From positions 1 through 8,409 of the forward strand of contig VGPP01000071.1 of NCBI GenBank assembly GCA_016882585.1: 8,409 nucleotides of DNA. Reading direction: 5' to 3'. The translations under genes and the position numbers were made by a program. The stretch is from Cyanobacteria bacterium M_surface_7_m2_037 (GTDB taxonomy: Bacteria; Cyanobacteriota; Cyanobacteriia; PCC-6307; Cyanobiaceae). How positions within the stretch are numbered: position 1 is the first letter of the stretch; every line of letters begins with the position of its first letter. A model generated the notes under the pieces. The model had not been told where the DNA came from, did no database searches, and saw only the letters and a list, made by a program, of their open reading frames with translations. Positions 5,289-8,409 of the stretch are shown here, piece after piece.

Positions 5289-7229
5289 TTGGAACTGCCG
5301 ATCGACCATTTCCGTCTGCTCGGGGTGAGCGCCACCACCGACAGCGAATCCGTGCTGCGCACACTGCAGCAACGCTTGGATCGCGCGCCTGATCAAGGCT
5401 TCACCATGGACACCCTGCAGGCGCGGGCCGAACTGCTGCAAGCAAGCGCCGAGCTGCTCAGCGATGAGGACCGCCGCCAGAGCTACGAGCGCGAGCTCAC
5501 CGCCATCGCCGACACGGGTGAAGGCGCCATCGCCGCTCTTGAAATTCCGCCATCACGCGAGGTGGGCGGCCTGCTGCTGCTGATGGAAGCCGGCCAGGCC
5601 CAGGAAGCCTTTGAAGCCGCCAGCCGCGGTTTGCAACCGCCCCAGGCCCCAGCCCTGGGCAGCAGCCGCGAAGCCGATCTCACCCTGCTGGCGGGGCTCG
5701 CCTGCCAGGCCGCAGCCAGCGATTTCCGCAACCAGCGCCGCTATGAAGCGGCGGCCCGCACCCTGCAGCAGGGCCTGCAGTTGCTGCAGCGCATGGGGCA
5801 GCTGCCCGAGCAGCGCCGCCAGCTTGAGCACGAGCTCAAGCTGCTGCTGCCCTACCGGGTGCTCGATCTGATCAGCCGCGACCTCTCGGCGCTCACTGCT
5901 CGCCAGGAAGGAATCCGGCTGCTCGAACAACTGGTGGTGCAGCGCGGCGGTCTGGAAGGTGAGCTCGATGCCGACTTCCCCCAGGCCGAGTTCCAACCCT
6001 TCTTCAAACAAATCCGCCAGTTCCTCACGGTGCAGGAGCAGGTGGATCTGTTCAGCCGATGGGCGGAGGCCGGCTCCGCCACCGCCGATTTCCTCGCGAG
6101 CTTCGCCCTCACCGCCGCTGGCTTCGTGCAGCGCAAACCGGAGCGCATCCAAGCCGGCTTCCAGCGCCTGCAAGCGGGCGGGCAACCCGGCATGGAGGTG
6201 TTCCTGGCCTGCCAGCAGCTGCTGCTCGGCCAGGTGGAGCAAGCCCAAACTCTGTTTGATGCCGGCGCTGACGAGGCCCTGCGCCAATGGGCCCACGAGC
6301 AGAGCGACGATCCCCTGGCTCGCCTCTGCGCTTACTGCCGCGATTGGCTGAACCGTGAGGTGCTGCCCGGCTTCCGCGACATCGATGCCGATGCCGACCT
6401 CGAGGCCTGGTTCGCCGATCGCGATGTGCAGGCCTACGTGGAGCAACAGGACCGCATCCGCGGCCGACTCAGCACCAGCACGCCCCCCGAGCCAGCACCA
6501 GCCGCCGCCGACGCCCCCCAGGAGCTGCCCGCCTGGCCGGAGTTCAACCTCGATCCCACGCCGACCAGCCTCGACGCCGAGGCCACCGACGACAAGGACG
6601 ACCTCTGGGATGGCCCCCAATGGCGTCTGCCGCAGCTGCAGCTGCCAGCCATGCCTGCCCTGGCGGATCTTCCCCGCTGGGCCCTGCCCGCCGCTGGTGG
6701 TGCGGTGCTGGTGATCGCCCTGGGCGGTTGGCTGCTGCTGCGGCCCCGCACCGAACCCGCGCAGCCCTTGCCGGTGCAGCCGGCCGAACAAGCTCAGGCA
6801 CCCGCCGCGCCGCCAACGCCGCCCGCTCCCAGCTTCCCCCTCACCGCCGCCGATCCCAGCGAAACGCAGCTGCAGGAACTGCTGGAAGCCTGGCTTGAGG
6901 CCAAAGCTGCGGTGCTGGCAGGCAGCAACGCACCGCTGCCCCTCAACGATCTCGCCCGCAGCGCCCAGGTGGCCTTGCTGCAGCGCCAGGAGCAAGCCAA
7001 CCGCACCGCCGGCGCCACCGAAACGGTGAAGGCCAGCGTGGAGAGTTTCAGCGTGAGCGAGCGCAGCCCCAACCGCATCGCCGCTCAGGTCACGCTGCGC
7101 TACAGCGATGAACGCCGCAGCAGCAGTGGCGCTGTGCTCAGCCAAACCCCAGCCACCACCCTCACCAATACCTATGTGTTTGCGCGGGATGGTGAGCGCT
7201 GGCTGCTGGCCGCCTACAAGCCGGGCTAA
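5289..7229 (+). CDS. ftn2: Cell division protein Ftn2/ZipN (ARC6-type, J-like domain, membrane-anchored)
   Basis: A 646-residue protein recognisable as the cyanobacterial ancestor of chloroplast ARC6. In this family it anchors and organises FtsZ at the inner membrane and recruits other divisome proteins. In order: a J-domain-like N-terminus (1-75; LPIDHFRLLGVS, then LLSDEDRRQSYEREL) in which the HPD triad reads APD (33-35); a long alpha-helical cytoplasmic region rich in Leu, Gln and Glu (about 90-390); a Pro/Ala-rich acidic linker (about 395-460); one membrane helix (WALPAAGGAVLVIALGGWLL, from 464); a second Pro/Ala linker (485-520); and a C-terminal IMS-like (DUF4101) domain from about 522, with ELLEAWLEAKAAVL, VKASVESFSVSERSPNRIAA and WLLAAYKPG. 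This predicts a cytoplasmic N-terminus and periplasmic C-terminus. The start is TTG at 5289, chosen because MELPIDHFRLLGVS is the family N-terminus and no ATG fits. GC-rich GGGCGG just upstream is too close to be a good Shine-Dalgarno. Confidence 0.93.
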   Translation: MELPIDHFRLLGVSATTDSESVLRTLQQRLDRAPDQGFTMDTLQARAELLQASAELLSDEDRRQSYERELTAIADTGEGAIAALEIPPSREVGGLLLLMEAGQAQEAFEAASRGLQPPQAPALGSSREADLTLLAGLACQAAASDFRNQRRYEAAARTLQQGLQLLQRMGQLPEQRRQLEHELKLLLPYRVLDLISRDLSALTARQEGIRLLEQLVVQRGGLEGELDADFPQAEFQPFFKQIRQFLTVQEQVDLFSRWAEAGSATADFLASFALTAAGFVQRKPERIQAGFQRLQAGGQPGMEVFLACQQLLLGQVEQAQTLFDAGADEALRQWAHEQSDDPLARLCAYCRDWLNREVLPGFRDIDADADLEAWFADRDVQAYVEQQDRIRGRLSTSTPPEPAPAAADAPQELPAWPEFNLDPTPTSLDAEATDDKDDLWDGPQWRLPQLQLPAMPALADLPRWALPAAGGAVLVIALGGWLLLRPRTEPAQPLPVQPAEQAQAPAAPPTPPAPSFPLTAADPSETQLQELLEAWLEAKAAVLAGSNAPLPLNDLARSAQVALLQRQEQANRTAGATETVKASVESFSVSERSPNRIAAQVTLRYSDERRSSSGAVLSQTPATTLTNTYVFARDGERWLLAAYKPG

Positions 7230-7244
7230 GGGCGGCGGCTTTTT
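7209..7244 (+). terminator. Possible intrinsic terminator overlapping the ftn2 stop codon
   Basis: GCCGCC (7209-7214) can pair with GGCGGC (7234-7239), and an inner GCC/GGC pair (7220-7222 with 7231-7233) extends the stem past a 5-nt bulge. Five T residues (7240-7244) follow directly. The 5' arm lies in the last codons of ftn2 and the TAA (7227-7229) is in the loop. If active it would reduce read-through from ftn2 into ffh, but translating ribosomes would cover the 5' arm, so efficiency is doubtful. Confidence 0.4.
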
Positions 7245-7259
7245 ACGATCGCGCCACGA

Positions 7260-7273
7260 GCGGCTCACGCCGC
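7260..7273 (+). other. Small perfect hairpin in the ffh leader
   Basis: GCGGC-TCAC-GCCGC is a 5-bp perfect stem with a 4-nt loop, ending 25 nt before the ffh ATG. It lies in the 69-nt ftn2-ffh gap, where I find no clear Shine-Dalgarno and no convincing -35/-10 pair (TACGAT at 7244-7249 lacks a -35). In GC-rich DNA such a stem can arise by chance. Confidence 0.25.
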
Positions 7274-7298
7274 ATGCCCCCAGCCGCCTGCGTATCTG

Positions 7299-8409
7299 AT
7301 GTTCGACGAGCTTTCCCAGCGGTTTGAAGACGCCGTCAAGAACCTGCGCGGCCAGGGCTCAATCAGCGAAAGCAACGTCGACGGCGCCCTGAAGGAGGTG
7401 CGCCGGGCGCTGCTGGAGGCCGATGTGAGCCTGCCGGTGGTGAAGGACTTTGTGGACGAAGTCCGCAAGAAGGCCCTCGGCACCGAGGTGGTGCGCGGCA
7501 TCAGCCCGGATCAGAAGTTCATCCAGGTGGTGCACGAGCAACTCGTGGACACCATGGGCGGCGAGAACGCCCCCCTAGCCGCGGGAGGCAAAGCGGGCGA
7601 GCCCTCGGTGGTGCTGATGGCCGGCCTGCAGGGCGCCGGTAAAACCACCGCCACCGCCAAGCTCGGCCTGCACCTCAAAGAACAGGGCCGTAAGGCCCTG
7701 CTGGTGGGAGCCGACGTGTATCGCCCGGCGGCGATCGAGCAGCTGAAAACCCTGGGCGGCCAGATCGGGGTGGAGGTGTTCAGCCTCGGCACCGAGGCCA
7801 AACCCGAAGCGATCGCCGCCGCCGGCATCGAGAAGGCCAGGGCCGAAGGCTTCGACACGGTGCTGGTGGACACCGCCGGCCGCCTCCAGATCGATCAATC
7901 GATGATGGAGGAGATGGTGCGGATCCGCGAGGCCTGCAGTCCCGATGAGGTGCTGCTGGTGGTGGATTCGATGATCGGCCAGGAAGCGGCCGAGCTCACG
8001 CGCGCCTTCCACGATCAGGTGGGCATCACCGGCGCCGTGCTCACCAAGCTCGACGGCGATTCCCGCGGTGGCGCCGCCCTCTCGATCCGCAAGGTGAGCG
8101 GCGCGCCGATCAAGTTCATCGGCACCGGCGAGAAGGTGGAGGCGCTGCAGCCCTTCCACCCCGAGCGGATGGCCAGCCGCATCCTCGGCATGGGCGACGT
8201 GCTCACCCTGGTGGAGAAAGCCCAGAAGGAGGTGGAGCTGGCCGATGTGGCCAAGATGCAGCAAAAGCTCCAGGAAGCCACATTCGACTTCTCGGACTTC
8301 GTGCAGCAGATGCGCCTGATCAAGCGCATGGGCTCGCTGGGGGGCTTGATGAAGCTGATCCCCGGCATGAACAAGATCGACGACGGCATGCTCAAGCAGG
8401 GCGAAGAGC
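7299..8409 (+). CDS. ffh: Signal recognition particle GTPase Ffh (SRP54), 3' end cut by the window
   Basis: The first 370 residues of the SRP protein, which binds 4.5S/6S-type SRP RNA and hydrophobic signal sequences and delivers ribosome-nascent chains to FtsY at the membrane. The start ATG at 7299 gives the family opening MFDELSQRFEDAVKNLRGQG. The N domain covers about 1-90 with ALLEADVSLPVV (37-48). The G domain follows: P-loop GLQGAGKTT (109-117), GADVYRPAAIEQL (137-149), DTAGRLQID (191-199), DSMIGQEA (223-230), TKLDGDSRGGAA (249-260) and GTGEK (275-279). The methionine-rich M domain begins near GMGDVLTLVEKAQ (297-309) and includes MRLIKRMGSLGGLMKLIPGM (338-357). All GTPase motifs are intact. 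The rest of the M domain, with the main RNA-binding helices, lies beyond the right edge. It follows ftn2 on the same strand; the possible terminator between them leaves open whether they share a transcript. Confidence 0.98.
   Translation, partial: MFDELSQRFEDAVKNLRGQGSISESNVDGALKEVRRALLEADVSLPVVKDFVDEVRKKALGTEVVRGISPDQKFIQVVHEQLVDTMGGENAPLAAGGKAGEPSVVLMAGLQGAGKTTATAKLGLHLKEQGRKALLVGADVYRPAAIEQLKTLGGQIGVEVFSLGTEAKPEAIAAAGIEKARAEGFDTVLVDTAGRLQIDQSMMEEMVRIREACSPDEVLLVVDSMIGQEAAELTRAFHDQVGITGAVLTKLDGDSRGGAALSIRKVSGAPIKFIGTGEKVEALQPFHPERMASRILGMGDVLTLVEKAQKEVELADVAKMQQKLQEATFDFSDFVQQMRLIKRMGSLGGLMKLIPGMNKIDDGMLKQGEE
7809..7816. repeat. HIP1 octamer GCGATCGC
   Basis: A second perfect copy of the cyanobacterial palindrome, inside ffh in the codons for EAIAA. 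Two copies in 8.4 kb is more than expected by chance, but not as dense as in strongly HIP1-enriched genomes. Confidence 0.7.

Noticed and set aside
4187..5392. 401-codon open frame on the + strand opposite pdhA
   Set aside because: An antisense shadow of a GC-rich, well recognised pdhA; the His/Ala-rich translation is not protein-like, and it also runs into the start of ftn2.
5553..7268. Long open frame on the - strand (about 571 codons) opposite ftn2
   Set aside because: The translation is low-complexity Gly/Gln/Leu-rich sequence with no family features. It mirrors the codon bias of the convincing ftn2 gene on the other strand.
1..8409. tRNA, rRNA, CRISPR, insertion sequence or phage features
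   Set aside because: No cloverleaf, regularly spaced repeat, transposase or integrase motif, or terminal inverted repeat was found on reading the window; intergenic space is too small for most of these.

Overview
The window looks like part of a GC-rich unicellular cyanobacterial chromosome, most likely of the Synechococcus/Cyanobium (alpha-cyanobacterial) type. The main support is an Ftn2/ZipN (ARC6-type) division protein, a cyanobacterial-style PdhA standing apart from its partner subunits, an RpoD-like sigma factor, a short OprB-type porin, and two perfect copies of the HIP1 octamer GCGATCGC. This comes from recognising protein families and motifs by eye; no database search was run. Coding density is very high and no stretch over 300 bases lacks a gene.

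Left part (1-4011, all + strand): the 3' end of a group-2-like sigma-70 factor is followed, with almost no spacing, by four more reading units. These are an acetamidase/formamidase-family protein (4-nt GTGA overlap with the sigma factor), an antibiotic-biosynthesis-monooxygenase-like domain with three membrane helices (4-nt ATGA overlap), an OprB-family porin whose frame is broken, and a histone-deacetylase-family hydrolase starting at a GTG 11 nt after the porin. The spacing suggests one transcript. The porin has an intact signal peptide, and its C-terminal two thirds read in a different frame. A segment of the barrel expected between the two halves is missing, so an internal out-of-frame deletion is more likely than a single-base error.

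Right part (4049-8409): pdhA lies on the - strand, tail to tail with the deacetylase gene. It is divergent from ftn2, across a 130-nt gap that holds candidate -10 boxes for both directions and an inverted repeat between them. ftn2 is followed after 69 nt by ffh, the SRP GTPase, which runs off the right edge inside its M domain. A possible intrinsic terminator overlaps the ftn2 stop codon.

This half is ordinary housekeeping: acetyl-CoA supply, divisome assembly and membrane protein targeting. The left half is more accessory. I see no phage, IS element, CRISPR array, tRNA or rRNA. No clearly new system stands out. The points most worth a second look are the broken porin, the coupled sigma-amidase-membrane protein cassette, and the pdhA/ftn2 control region.
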